Position numbers and translations under genes: made by a program | Source: JAMXLO01 sp041487355 | GTDB lineage: Bacteria > Pseudomonadota > Alphaproteobacteria > Acetobacterales > Acetobacteraceae | Direction: 5' to 3' | Length of the DNA: 15,760 nt | NCBI GenBank assembly: GCA_041487355.1 | Contig: JBGPND010000115.1 | Span: 1 to 15,760, forward strand | Part shown: one piece after another, positions 1 through 6,232 of the stretch | How the letters are laid out: the number at the start of each line of letters is the position of its first letter | How positions within the stretch are numbered: the stretch's first letter is position 1 | The notes under the pieces: generated by a model | The model's input: only the letters and a program-made list of their open reading frames with translations | Told to the model about the DNA's origin: nothing | The model's database searches: none

Positions 1-66
1 GCGCTGGTAGTGTTCACCTCGGCGGCTTGGCTGGTCCACCGCCGCGTGGTGGCGCGCACGCGCTGA
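1..66 (+). CDS. C-terminal end of an unidentified protein (partial)
   Basis: The first 66 bases read as one open frame of 21 residues ending in TGA. The peptide has a short hydrophobic stretch (ALVVFTSAAWLV) followed by an arginine-rich tail (HRRVVARTR). That shape resembles the last transmembrane helix and cytoplasmic tail of a transporter or other membrane protein, but this is only an impression from composition. The frame converges on the permease gene with only 4 nt between the two stop codons, and no terminator hairpin fits between them. The family cannot be identified from this fragment. Confidence 0.4.
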   Translation, partial: ALVVFTSAAWLVHRRVVARTR

Positions 67-70
67 TTGA

Positions 71-1351
71 TCAGCCGCCGAGCACGAACTTCAGCAGCGA
101 CAGTCCGGCGATCAGCCACACGGCGCCGGCGATCGCACTGATGCGTCCCGCTGCCGCCTTCACCACGACGTAGACGATGAAGCCGAGGCCGATGCCCGCG
201 GCAATCGAGAAGGTGAACGGGATGCCGATCGCCACCACCACCGCGGGCACGTATTCGGTGGCGTCGTCCCAGTCGATGTCGCGCAACGCACGCGTCATCA
301 GGCAGGCGACGAACACCAGCGCCGGCGCGGTGGCGAAGGCCGGGATCGCGGTCGCGATCGGCGCGAAGAACAGCGTCAGCAGGAACAGCACGGCGACCGT
401 CACCGCGGTGAGGCCGGTGCGGCCGCCGGCCTGGATGCCCGCCGCGCTCTCGATGTAGCTCGTGGTCGTGCTGGTCCCCAGCACGGCGCCGATGATCGCA
501 CCGCCACTGTCGGCCAGCAGCGCCTCGCGCAACCGTGCCACCGTACCGTCGGGACGCACCAGCCCGGCGCGCTGCGTGGTGGCGATCAGCGTGCCCGCGT
601 TGTCCAGCACGTCGACCAGGAAGAAGGTCAGGACGACGGTGGTGACGCCGAGCGACAACGCGCCGGCGATGTCGAGCTTCAGGAAGGTCGGCGCCAGCGA
701 TGGCGGTGTCGAAATCAGGCCGTGCAGCTCGGTCAGGCCGAGCGGCAGCCCGAATGCGGCGGTGAGCAGGATGCCGATCAGGATCGCTCCTGGCATGCCA
801 CGCGCGGTGAGCCCGGCGATGATCAGGAAGCCCACGCAGGCGAACAGCGTGCCCGGCGTGGCGAGATGGCCCAGCGTCACCAGCGTCTCGGGATTGCCGG
901 TCACCAGCCCCATCTCGTGCAGGCCGATCAGGCCGAGGAACAGGCCGATGCCGGCACCGATGCCGAGCTTCAGCGACATCGGAATGGCGTTCACCAGCCA
1001 TTCGCGGATGTGCAGCAGGCTGATGATGAGGAACAGCACGCCGGAGAGGAATACGGCACCGAGCGCGACCTGCCAGGGCACTCCCATGCCCTTTACCACG
1101 GTGAAGGTGAAGTAGGCGTTGAGCCCCATGCCGGGTGCGAGGGCGAGCGGCAGGTTGGCGAGCAAACCCATCGCGGCGGAACCGATCGCCGCGGCGATGC
1201 AGGTGGCGACGAAGGCGGCGCCGTGGTCGATCCCCGCAGCCGCGAGGATCGCTGGATTGACCACGACGATGTAGGCCATCGTCAGGTAGGTGGTGAGGCC
1301 AGCCAGCACCTCGGTGCGGACCGACGTGCCATGGTCGCGCAGATTGAACAT
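71..1351 (-). CDS. AzgA-type NCS2 family permease (purine/nucleobase transporter-like)
   Basis: A 426-residue integral membrane protein, close to the usual 430-450 residues of the AzgA/AdeP/GhxP branch of NCS2 (COG2252), whose studied members import adenine, guanine or hypoxanthine by proton symport. The N-terminus carries the family phrase TEVLAGLTTYLTMAYIVVVNP, followed by the conserved LPLALAPGMGLNAYFTF segment (about residues 67-83) and many hydrophobic helices to the C-terminus. An internal stretch GTSTTTSYIESAAGI (about 293-307) matches the family substrate-binding region. The start is the ATG nine bases after the lactonase stop, so it is probably co-transcribed as the last gene of the minus-strand operon; its Shine-Dalgarno is weak. 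The substrate is not determined; its place behind sugar-acid genes leaves a non-purine substrate possible. Confidence 0.9.
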   Translation of the reverse strand: MFNLRDHGTSVRTEVLAGLTTYLTMAYIVVVNPAILAAAGIDHGAAFVATCIAAAIGSAAMGLLANLPLALAPGMGLNAYFTFTVVKGMGVPWQVALGAVFLSGVLFLIISLLHIREWLVNAIPMSLKLGIGAGIGLFLGLIGLHEMGLVTGNPETLVTLGHLATPGTLFACVGFLIIAGLTARGMPGAILIGILLTAAFGLPLGLTELHGLISTPPSLAPTFLKLDIAGALSLGVTTVVLTFFLVDVLDNAGTLIATTQRAGLVRPDGTVARLREALLADSGGAIIGAVLGTSTTTSYIESAAGIQAGGRTGLTAVTVAVLFLLTLFFAPIATAIPAFATAPALVFVACLMTRALRDIDWDDATEYVPAVVVAIGIPFTFSIAAGIGLGFIVYVVVKAAAGRISAIAGAVWLIAGLSLLKFVLGG

Positions 1352-1360
1352 GTGTCGGCG

Positions 1361-2296
1361 CTAACCGCCGAGTGCGCCTTGCGTGTTCACATACAGCGCG
1401 TAGAGGCCGTGACTCGCGGCCATGAACAGGCGATTGCGCCAGCGTCCGCCGAAGCAGAGATTGGCGCAGCGCTCGGGAAGCGTGATGTGGCCGATCGGCT
1501 CGCCGGTCGGGTTGAAGATGCGCACGCCGTCGAGCTCCGTCTCGCCCATCCCCCAGCCGCACCACAGATTGCCGTCGATATCGACGCGAAACCCGTCGGG
1601 CGTGCCAGGGCCGGCGTCGATGAACATTCTGCTGGCGCCGAGCGTGCTGCCGTTGACGTCGAACACGCGGAGCTTGCGCGATGGCATGGCGCGCGATTCG
1701 ACGACATAGAGTTTCGCTTCGTCGGGCGAGAATGCCAGTCCGTTAGGGCCCTGCACGTCGTCGGCCACGACGGTGACCGCTCCCGTCTGGCCGTCGACAC
1801 GATAGACGTTGGCCGGCAGTTCCGGTTCGTTCTTCTCGCCCTCGTAATAGCCGAGCAGACCGAACGGTGGGTCGGTGAACCAGATCGAGCCGTCGGACTT
1901 CACCACCACGTCGTTCGGCGAATTCAGCCGCTTGCCCTGGTAGCTGTCGGCAAGCACTGTGATTGCGCCATCATATTCGGTGCGGATCACGCGGCGGCCG
2001 CGATGCTCGCAGGTGACGAGGCGACCCTGGCGATCGCGCGTGTTGCCGTTGGCGTTGTTGGACGACTTGCGATAGACGCTGACCGCGCCGGTTTCTTCCT
2101 CCCATTTCAGGATACGGTCGTTGGGGATGTCGCTCCACAGCACATAGCGGCCGTCGCCGAAATACACCGGCCCTTCAGACCAGCGGCAGCCGGTGGCGAG
2201 GCGCTCCACCGAAGCGAGCGGCAGGCGATATCGATTGAAGCTGGCGTCCAGCACCTGCACCGCCGGGTCAGGATAGCGCTCGCTTGGTTCCCACAT
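1361..2296 (-). CDS. SMP-30/gluconolactonase (LRE) family lactonase
   Basis: A 311-residue six-bladed beta-propeller hydrolase of the SMP-30/gluconolaconase/LRE family, which opens aldonolactones to aldonates with one divalent metal ion. The expected metal ligands are visible: Glu41 in WSEGP, an Asn in LNSPNDVV (about 125-128), Asn185 in GPNGLAFS and Asp234 in GTPDGFRVD. Blade repeats such as GSIWFTDPPFG and GNLWCGWG follow the family pattern. There is no signal peptide, so it should be cytoplasmic. The ATG at 2296 is preceded by AGGGG. It lies downstream of the XylB-like dehydrogenase and gluconokinase, which supports a role in hydrolysing the lactone made by that dehydrogenase. The exact sugar (glucono-, xylono- or other lactone) cannot be read from the sequence. 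Confidence 0.88.
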   Translation of the reverse strand: MWEPSERYPDPAVQVLDASFNRYRLPLASVERLATGCRWSEGPVYFGDGRYVLWSDIPNDRILKWEEETGAVSVYRKSSNNANGNTRDRQGRLVTCEHRGRRVIRTEYDGAITVLADSYQGKRLNSPNDVVVKSDGSIWFTDPPFGLLGYYEGEKNEPELPANVYRVDGQTGAVTVVADDVQGPNGLAFSPDEAKLYVVESRAMPSRKLRVFDVNGSTLGASRMFIDAGPGTPDGFRVDIDGNLWCGWGMGETELDGVRIFNPTGEPIGHITLPERCANLCFGGRWRNRLFMAASHGLYALYVNTQGALGG

Positions 2297-2343
2297 GGCC
2301 CTGTTTCCCCTGTTGTTGCACCGATGATGCTGGCGGCGGGCCG

Positions 2344-2658
2344 TTATCGCAACCCGGCGCGACGCAGATGCGGTGCCAGGCGGAAGGTCAGCGCGAGCAG
2401 CAGCATGCGGTAGTCGCTGACCAGCGACCAGATCGGATGGCCGAATGTCTCCGGGCGGTTGCGTTCGATGGCATAGTGCGCGGTCCAGGCGAAGCCGTAG
2501 CCGATTGCCGGCGCGGCGATCAGCCAGCGCCAGTCACGTGCGGTGATCGCCAGCAGCAGCGCCGCAAGCGCGAGCAGGCTGCCGGTGTAGTGCAGCGCCC
2601 GCGTCCGTGGCTGCGCGTGGGCGCGAAGATAGCGTCGCCAGAACTGGTCATAGGTCAC
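2344..2658 (-). CDS. Mpo1-like (DUF962) small membrane protein, GTG start
   Basis: A 104-residue protein of the DUF962/Mpo1-like family. Yeast Mpo1 is an Fe(II)-dependent dioxygenase acting on 2-hydroxy fatty acids; bacterial members are mostly uncharacterised. Conserved features are the N-terminal YDQFWRRYLRAH, His23 in ALHYTGS, a hydrophobic helix pair (about 26-58), His61 in AHYAIERNRPETFGHP and His74 in the same motif, these histidines being the likely metal ligands. The only sensible start is GTG at 2658; the next Met is at residue 85. The frame stays open upstream only because it runs through the palindromic repeat at 2664-2750. The GGGGG that could act as Shine-Dalgarno is itself the edge of that repeat, five bases from the GTG. 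No functional link to the sugar genes is evident. Confidence 0.8.
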   Translation of the reverse strand: MTYDQFWRRYLRAHAQPRTRALHYTGSLLALAALLLAITARDWRWLIAAPAIGYGFAWTAHYAIERNRPETFGHPIWSLVSDYRMLLLALTFRLAPHLRRAGLR

Positions 2659-2668
2659 TGAAGCCCCC
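2659..2668 (-). promoter_or_regulatory. Putative ribosome binding site supplied by the repeat
   Basis: On the minus strand GGGGG (2664-2668) lies five bases before the GTG start at 2658. It is the only purine-rich candidate for this gene and belongs to the end of the 39-bp repeat arm. If the hairpin forms in RNA, this site would be sequestered. Confidence 0.4.
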
Positions 2669-2750
2669 ACCCCAACCCTCCCCCGCTGCGCGGGAGAGGG
2701 GGCGTTGAATTCCCCCTCTCCCGCGCAGCGGGGGAGGGTTGGGGTGGGGG
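2664..2750. repeat. Perfect 39-bp inverted repeat with 9-nt loop (repeat family A)
   Basis: Bases 2664-2702 and 2712-2750 are exact reverse complements over 39 positions, separated by the 9-nt loop CGTTGAATT. The arms are very GC-rich (CCCCCACCCCAACCCTC... against ...GAGGGTTGGGGTGGGGG). It fills the gap between the SDR stop (2762) and the Mpo1-like start (2658), inside an otherwise tight operon. The RNA would fold into a very stable hairpin. There is no U-tract, so it looks more like a dispersed palindromic (REP-like) element than a classical terminator. It could still attenuate transcription or stabilise the upstream message. Confidence 0.95.
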
Positions 2751-2761
2751 AGCCGCGCGCC

Positions 2762-3532
2762 TTACACCCGTCCGGCATCCACGACCCACAATTGCGCCGT
2801 GCACATCCGGCTGTCGTCCGACGCAAGCCACAACACCAGCCGCGTCACATCCGCCGGCGCCAGCTTGGTCTTGAGACATTGGCTGCGGATCAGGTTCTCC
2901 TCCGCCGCGGGCGTCAGCCACAGCTTGATCTGCCGCTCGGTCATGATCCAGCCGGGGATCACGGTGTTCACCCGTATCCTGTCCGGCCCAAGATCGCGCG
3001 CCATGCCACGGGTCAGCCCCTCGACGCCGGCCTTCGCCGTCGTGTAGGCCGGCATGCCGCCCTGCGCGGTGTGCCAGCTCACCGAACCGAAATTGACGAT
3101 CGAGCCGCCGCCAGCCGAACGCATCATCGGTGCCACCGCCTGGATGGCGAAGAACTGATGGCGCAGATTGGTCGCCAGCCGCTCGTCCCAGTACTCGACG
3201 GTCACGTCCTCGAACTTGTGCCTCTGGTCGTTCGCCGCGTTGTTCACCAGCACGGTGATCGGCCCCAGACGACGTCCCACCTCGGCAATCGCCGCGCGCA
3301 AGGCACCGATGTCCTTCAGGTCGCAGTGCTGATAGAACGGCGCCGCGTGTCCGACCGCCTCCAGCCTGCCAACCAGTTCGCGCGCCGCATCGTCGGCGAC
3401 GTCGACGAACGCCACCTTCGCACCCTGTGCCGCGAATTGCGTCACGTGCTCGGCGCCGATGCCGCTGGCACCGCCGGTGATCAACACCACGCGGTCACGC
3501 AGGCTGGGATAGGCTGCAAATTGTCCGCTCAT
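2762..3532 (-). CDS. SDR family aldose 1-dehydrogenase, XylB-like
   Basis: A 256-residue classical short-chain dehydrogenase. The cofactor motif TGGASGIG is at 19-26, Asp44 ends strand 2 (favouring NAD over NADP), NNAAND is at 97-102, and the catalytic residues Asn122, Ser150, Tyr163 and Lys167 (YTTAK) are in place. The phrases YPSL, CDL, NNA-ND-RHK, DVT-YWDER, NLRH, QAVAP and NFGS-SWH match, from memory, Caulobacter crescentus NAD-dependent D-xylose 1-dehydrogenase (XylB, Weimberg pathway), so oxidation of an aldose to its lactone is the best guess. Its start overlaps the gntK stop by 4 nt (ATGA) and is preceded by GAGGGAG. Next to gluconokinase and 6-phosphogluconate dehydrogenase, with no xylonate dehydratase in view, glucose or a similar hexose may be the real substrate. 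Confidence 0.88.
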   Translation of the reverse strand: MSGQFAAYPSLRDRVVLITGGASGIGAEHVTQFAAQGAKVAFVDVADDAARELVGRLEAVGHAAPFYQHCDLKDIGALRAAIAEVGRRLGPITVLVNNAANDQRHKFEDVTVEYWDERLATNLRHQFFAIQAVAPMMRSAGGGSIVNFGSVSWHTAQGGMPAYTTAKAGVEGLTRGMARDLGPDRIRVNTVIPGWIMTERQIKLWLTPAAEENLIRSQCLKTKLAPADVTRLVLWLASDDSRMCTAQLWVVDAGRV

Positions 3533-4035
3533 CCCGTGCGCTCCCTCAGTTTCCTCACCACTTCGTCGACGATCTCATCCGGCGGCCGTTCGATCGAGAC
3601 GACGATCGGACGTTCGCCTTCCCCGGGTTCCTCCAGCGTGGCGAACTGGCTGTCCAGCAGCGTCGGCGGCATGAAATGTCCCTTGCGTGCCGCCATGCGC
3701 CTGGCGATGAGATCCTTCGAGCCCTTCAGATACACCAGCGCCACGTCGGGCCGATCACCGATCATGATATCGCGATAGGCGCGCTTCAGTGCCGAGCTGG
3801 CGATCACCGCCGACTCGCCCCGGGCACGCATTGCATCGATCTCGCGCGCAATCGCCCGCAGCCATGGCCAACGGTCTTGGTCGGTAAGCGGCGTGCCGGA
3901 CTGCATCTTCGCAATATTCGCCGGCGGGTGGAAATCATCGCCCTCCACCAGCCGCCAGCCCTCGCGCCTTGCCACACCTTCGGCGATCGTCGTCTTGCCG
4001 CTGCCGGAGACGCCCATCACCACGGCGACAGTCAT
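3529..4035 (-). CDS. gntK: Gluconokinase
   Basis: A 168-residue GntK-type gluconokinase, the usual length of the family, which phosphorylates D-gluconate to 6-phosphogluconate with ATP. The P-loop GVSGSGKT occupies 8-15, followed by the family motif EGDDFHPPANIAKM (about 31-44), TPLTDQDRWPWL (48-59), the SSALKRAYRD segment (80-89) and KGHFMPPTLLDSQFATLE (118-135). The ATG chosen overlaps the gnd stop by 4 nt (ATGA). The frame is open further upstream, but that part lies within gnd and has no family similarity. The weak Shine-Dalgarno suggests translational coupling to gnd. The gene stop overlaps the start of the SDR gene in the same way. Confidence 0.95.
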   Translation of the reverse strand: MTVAVVMGVSGSGKTTIAEGVARREGWRLVEGDDFHPPANIAKMQSGTPLTDQDRWPWLRAIAREIDAMRARGESAVIASSALKRAYRDIMIGDRPDVALVYLKGSKDLIARRMAARKGHFMPPTLLDSQFATLEEPGEGERPIVVSIERPPDEIVDEVVRKLRERTG

Positions 4036-5018
4036 GACTTCGGCGCCGGCTGCTCCACATGGCCGCCGAAACCGAACCGCATCGCCGACAGCACCTTCTC
4101 CGCGAAGGTGTGTTCCTGGCGCGAGCGGAACCGCACGAACAGCGACGCCGCGAGCACGTCCGCCGGCACCGCCTCCTCGATTGCCGCCTCGATGGTCCAG
4201 CGTCCCTCGCCGGAATCCTCGACATGGCCGGAGAAGCCATCGAGCGTCGGGTCCTTGGCCAGCGCGGAAGCCGTCAGGTCGAGCAGCCAGGAGGTCACCA
4301 CGCTGCCGCGCCGCCACACCTCGGCGATGTCGGCGACATTCAGCTCGAAGCGCTCATCCGCCGGCAGCTTGTCGGACGCGCGGTTGCGCAGGATGTCGAA
4401 CCCTTCCGCCATCGCCTGCATCATGCCGTATTCGATGCCGTTGTGGATCATCTTCACGAAATGGCCGGCGCCGCACGGCCCGGCATGGATGTAGCCACGC
4501 TCCGCGCGCGGATCGTGTCCCTCGCGGCCGACGGTACGTTCGATCGTGCCGAGCCCCGGTGCAAGGGCGGCAAAGACCGGATCGAGATGATCGACGGCCT
4601 GCTTCTCGCCGCCGATCATCAGGCAATAGCCACGCTCCAGCCCCCACACACCGCCCGATGTGCCGCAGTCGATGTAGCGTATGCCCTTCGCGGCCAGCTC
4701 CTTCGCGCGCCGGACGTCGTCCTTGTAGTAGGTGTTGCCGCCATCGATGATGATGTCGCCGGCCGCCATCAGCTCGCCAAGCCGGGCAACCGTCTGTTCG
4801 GTGATGCGGCCTGACGGCAGCATCACCCACACCGCGCGCGGCGGCTGCAATGCCTGCACGACATCGTTCAGCGATCCCGCGCCTTGCGCGCCCTCCTTGC
4901 CCATGCCCTGCACAGAAGATGCGTTCGCATCCCACACCACGCAGGAATGGCCGGCGCGCATCAGACGCCGGGAGATGTTGGCGCCCATGCGGCCAAGCCC
5001 GATCACACCGATCTGCAT
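4032..5018 (-). CDS. gnd: 6-phosphogluconate dehydrogenase, decarboxylating (short GntZ/YqeC type)
   Basis: A 328-residue enzyme of the short 6-phosphogluconate dehydrogenase class (about 300-330 residues rather than 470). It oxidatively decarboxylates 6-phosphogluconate to ribulose 5-phosphate. Visible are the Rossmann motif GLGRMGANISRR (7-18), Asp30 at the end of strand 2, GGNTYYKDD (93-101), the substrate-binding TSGGVWGLERGYCLMIGG (120-137) and the catalytic HFVKMIHNGIEYG (186-198) with Lys189, Asn193 and Glu196. Asp30 suggests preference for NAD, as in other members of this class; that is an inference. The ATG at 5018 is fixed by GGAGGG six bases upstream. It follows the amidohydrolase stop by 17 nt and overlaps gntK by 4 nt. 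Confidence 0.94.
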   Translation of the reverse strand: MQIGVIGLGRMGANISRRLMRAGHSCVVWDANASSVQGMGKEGAQGAGSLNDVVQALQPPRAVWVMLPSGRITEQTVARLGELMAAGDIIIDGGNTYYKDDVRRAKELAAKGIRYIDCGTSGGVWGLERGYCLMIGGEKQAVDHLDPVFAALAPGLGTIERTVGREGHDPRAERGYIHAGPCGAGHFVKMIHNGIEYGMMQAMAEGFDILRNRASDKLPADERFELNVADIAEVWRRGSVVTSWLLDLTASALAKDPTLDGFSGHVEDSGEGRWTIEAAIEEAVPADVLAASLFVRFRSRQEHTFAEKVLSAMRFGFGGHVEQPAPKS

Positions 5019-5024
5019 CGTCGT

Positions 5025-5030
5025 CCCTCC
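5025..5030 (-). promoter_or_regulatory. Shine-Dalgarno of gnd
   Basis: GGAGGG on the minus strand lies six bases before the ATG at 5018. It decides the start against the longer open frame, which extends 60 bases further upstream, across the amidohydrolase stop codon. Confidence 0.75.
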
Positions 5031-5035
5031 GTTGA

Positions 5036-6163
5036 TCAGCCGTGCCACCAGCGCCCGCCGAGCACGATGCCGCGGCACGCAAGCTTCTGCTCCGCGTTCA
5101 GCTTCTCGCCCACCACATCCTCAAACACGAACCGTCCCTGCTCCAGCGTCAGCACGGTCGCATCACCGAGCAGGCCAGGACGCAACGTGCCGCGATCCTT
5201 CAGGCGCACCGCCTGTGCCGGATTGATCGTGGTGGCGCGGATCACCTCCGGCAAGGGCACGCCCAGCGCCAGGAACTTCGACATCGTCGTCAGCAGATCA
5301 TAGGCCGGGCCGTCGATCGAAACGACGTGGATGTCGGACGAGATCACGTCCGGCAGGAACCCCTGCTGCAACATCGCCATCGCCGTCTCGTAGCCGAACG
5401 AGCCCTTGCCGTGGCCGATGTCGAAGATCACGCCACGTTCGCGCGCCGCCAGTACGTCCAGCCGCACGGCACCGTCAGGTGCGACCGGCGTGTTCGGGAA
5501 CGGCCGAAAGCAATGCGTCAGGATGTCGCCCTTGCGCAGACGCGGCATCACGTCGGAACGATATGGCGGCGGCGCATCGAGATGCGTCATCAGCGGCAGG
5601 CCGGCATGTTCCGCCACCTCCAGCGCCATCTCCATCGGCGCGATGCCGGACGCGCCGGATGCATTGCCGCCGACGCGCACCTTGATCCCGACCACGAGAT
5701 CGGCATCGGCCTTCGCCACCTGCAGGCAGACGCGCGGATTGAGCAGGGCGAGGTCGCGGCACTCGCCGACATTGATCTCCTTGGAGAGACCGAAGATGCC
5801 GGCGAAGGAGATGTTGAGGAACGGCAGGATGCGCACCTCGGACCGCTCGATCACATGCCGGCGGAAGCCTTTCAGGTTGCCCGGCCCAGCGGAGCCGGCA
5901 TCGATCAAGGTGGTGAGCCCGCTCGACTTTGCGTAAGCGTCCGGATCGACGCCGAGCGAGGTGCCGCCCCAATAGACGTGGGTGTGCAGGTCGATCAGCC
6001 CCGGCACCACGATCAGGCCGGAGACATCGCGCGTCTGCTTCCCGCCAACGAGGTCCGGTCCGAGCTCCACCACCTTGCCGTCGGCGAACGCCACATCCAG
6101 CCTGGCGTCCACGCCTTGCGCCGGATCGACGACCCGGCCGCCCTTCAACACGAGATCGAACAT
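5036..6163 (-). CDS. Amidohydrolase/deacetylase family metallohydrolase (COG3964-like)
   Basis: A 375-residue TIM-barrel amidohydrolase with a binuclear-metal site: His60 and His62 (DLHTHVYWGG), Lys161 in VVGIKVRVGG as the candidate carboxylated lysine, His194 (LMTHLDAPP), His217 (ILTHCFRP) and Asp277 (ISSDIH). The small N-terminal beta-sandwich begins FDLVLKGGRVVDPAQGVDA. These features fit the dihydroorotase-like COG3964 group, of which, as I recall, Agrobacterium Atu3266 hydrolyses acetylated 2-hydroxy acids and others act on N-acyl compounds. The ATG is preceded by GAGAGGGGG. It is the first gene of the minus-strand operon and faces the aminotransferase gene across a 69-nt divergent spacer. 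Its physiological substrate is unknown. Confidence 0.85.
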   Translation of the reverse strand: MFDLVLKGGRVVDPAQGVDARLDVAFADGKVVELGPDLVGGKQTRDVSGLIVVPGLIDLHTHVYWGGTSLGVDPDAYAKSSGLTTLIDAGSAGPGNLKGFRRHVIERSEVRILPFLNISFAGIFGLSKEINVGECRDLALLNPRVCLQVAKADADLVVGIKVRVGGNASGASGIAPMEMALEVAEHAGLPLMTHLDAPPPYRSDVMPRLRKGDILTHCFRPFPNTPVAPDGAVRLDVLAARERGVIFDIGHGKGSFGYETAMAMLQQGFLPDVISSDIHVVSIDGPAYDLLTTMSKFLALGVPLPEVIRATTINPAQAVRLKDRGTLRPGLLGDATVLTLEQGRFVFEDVVGEKLNAEQKLACRGIVLGGRWWHG

Positions 6164-6232
6164 GTGCGCCCCCTCTCGCCAACCCTGCCACAGCGCGGCA
6201 GTATCGTAAAAGCCGACCGGGGAATGGACCTC
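6164..6232. promoter_or_regulatory. Divergent intergenic region, likely promoters both ways
   Basis: This 69-bp spacer separates the divergent amidohydrolase and aminotransferase genes and must contain, or lie close to, both promoters. It includes an imperfect dyad, CTGCC (6185-6189) and GGCAG (6197-6201) with a 7-nt spacer. The stretch 6169-6201 resembles a decayed half of repeat family A (shared CCAACCCT and GCGCGG blocks). I cannot assign -35/-10 boxes with confidence. Confidence 0.4.

Noticed and set aside
722..2413. Long plus-strand open frame of 563 codons opposite the permease and lactonase
   Set aside because: It is antisense to two well-supported genes, has Arg/Ala/His/Gln-rich composition with no domain, and is what third-position GC bias produces on the opposite strand.
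2664..2750. 39-bp hairpin as an intrinsic terminator
   Set aside because: There is no run of T after the stem on either strand. Perfect symmetry and GC-rich edges fit a dispersed palindromic element better, although partial termination is possible.
5042..6232. N-terminal extension of the aminotransferase frame to 857 codons
   Set aside because: The added part is antisense to the amidohydrolase and low in complexity. The aminotransferase begins at the ATGs around 6224-6245.
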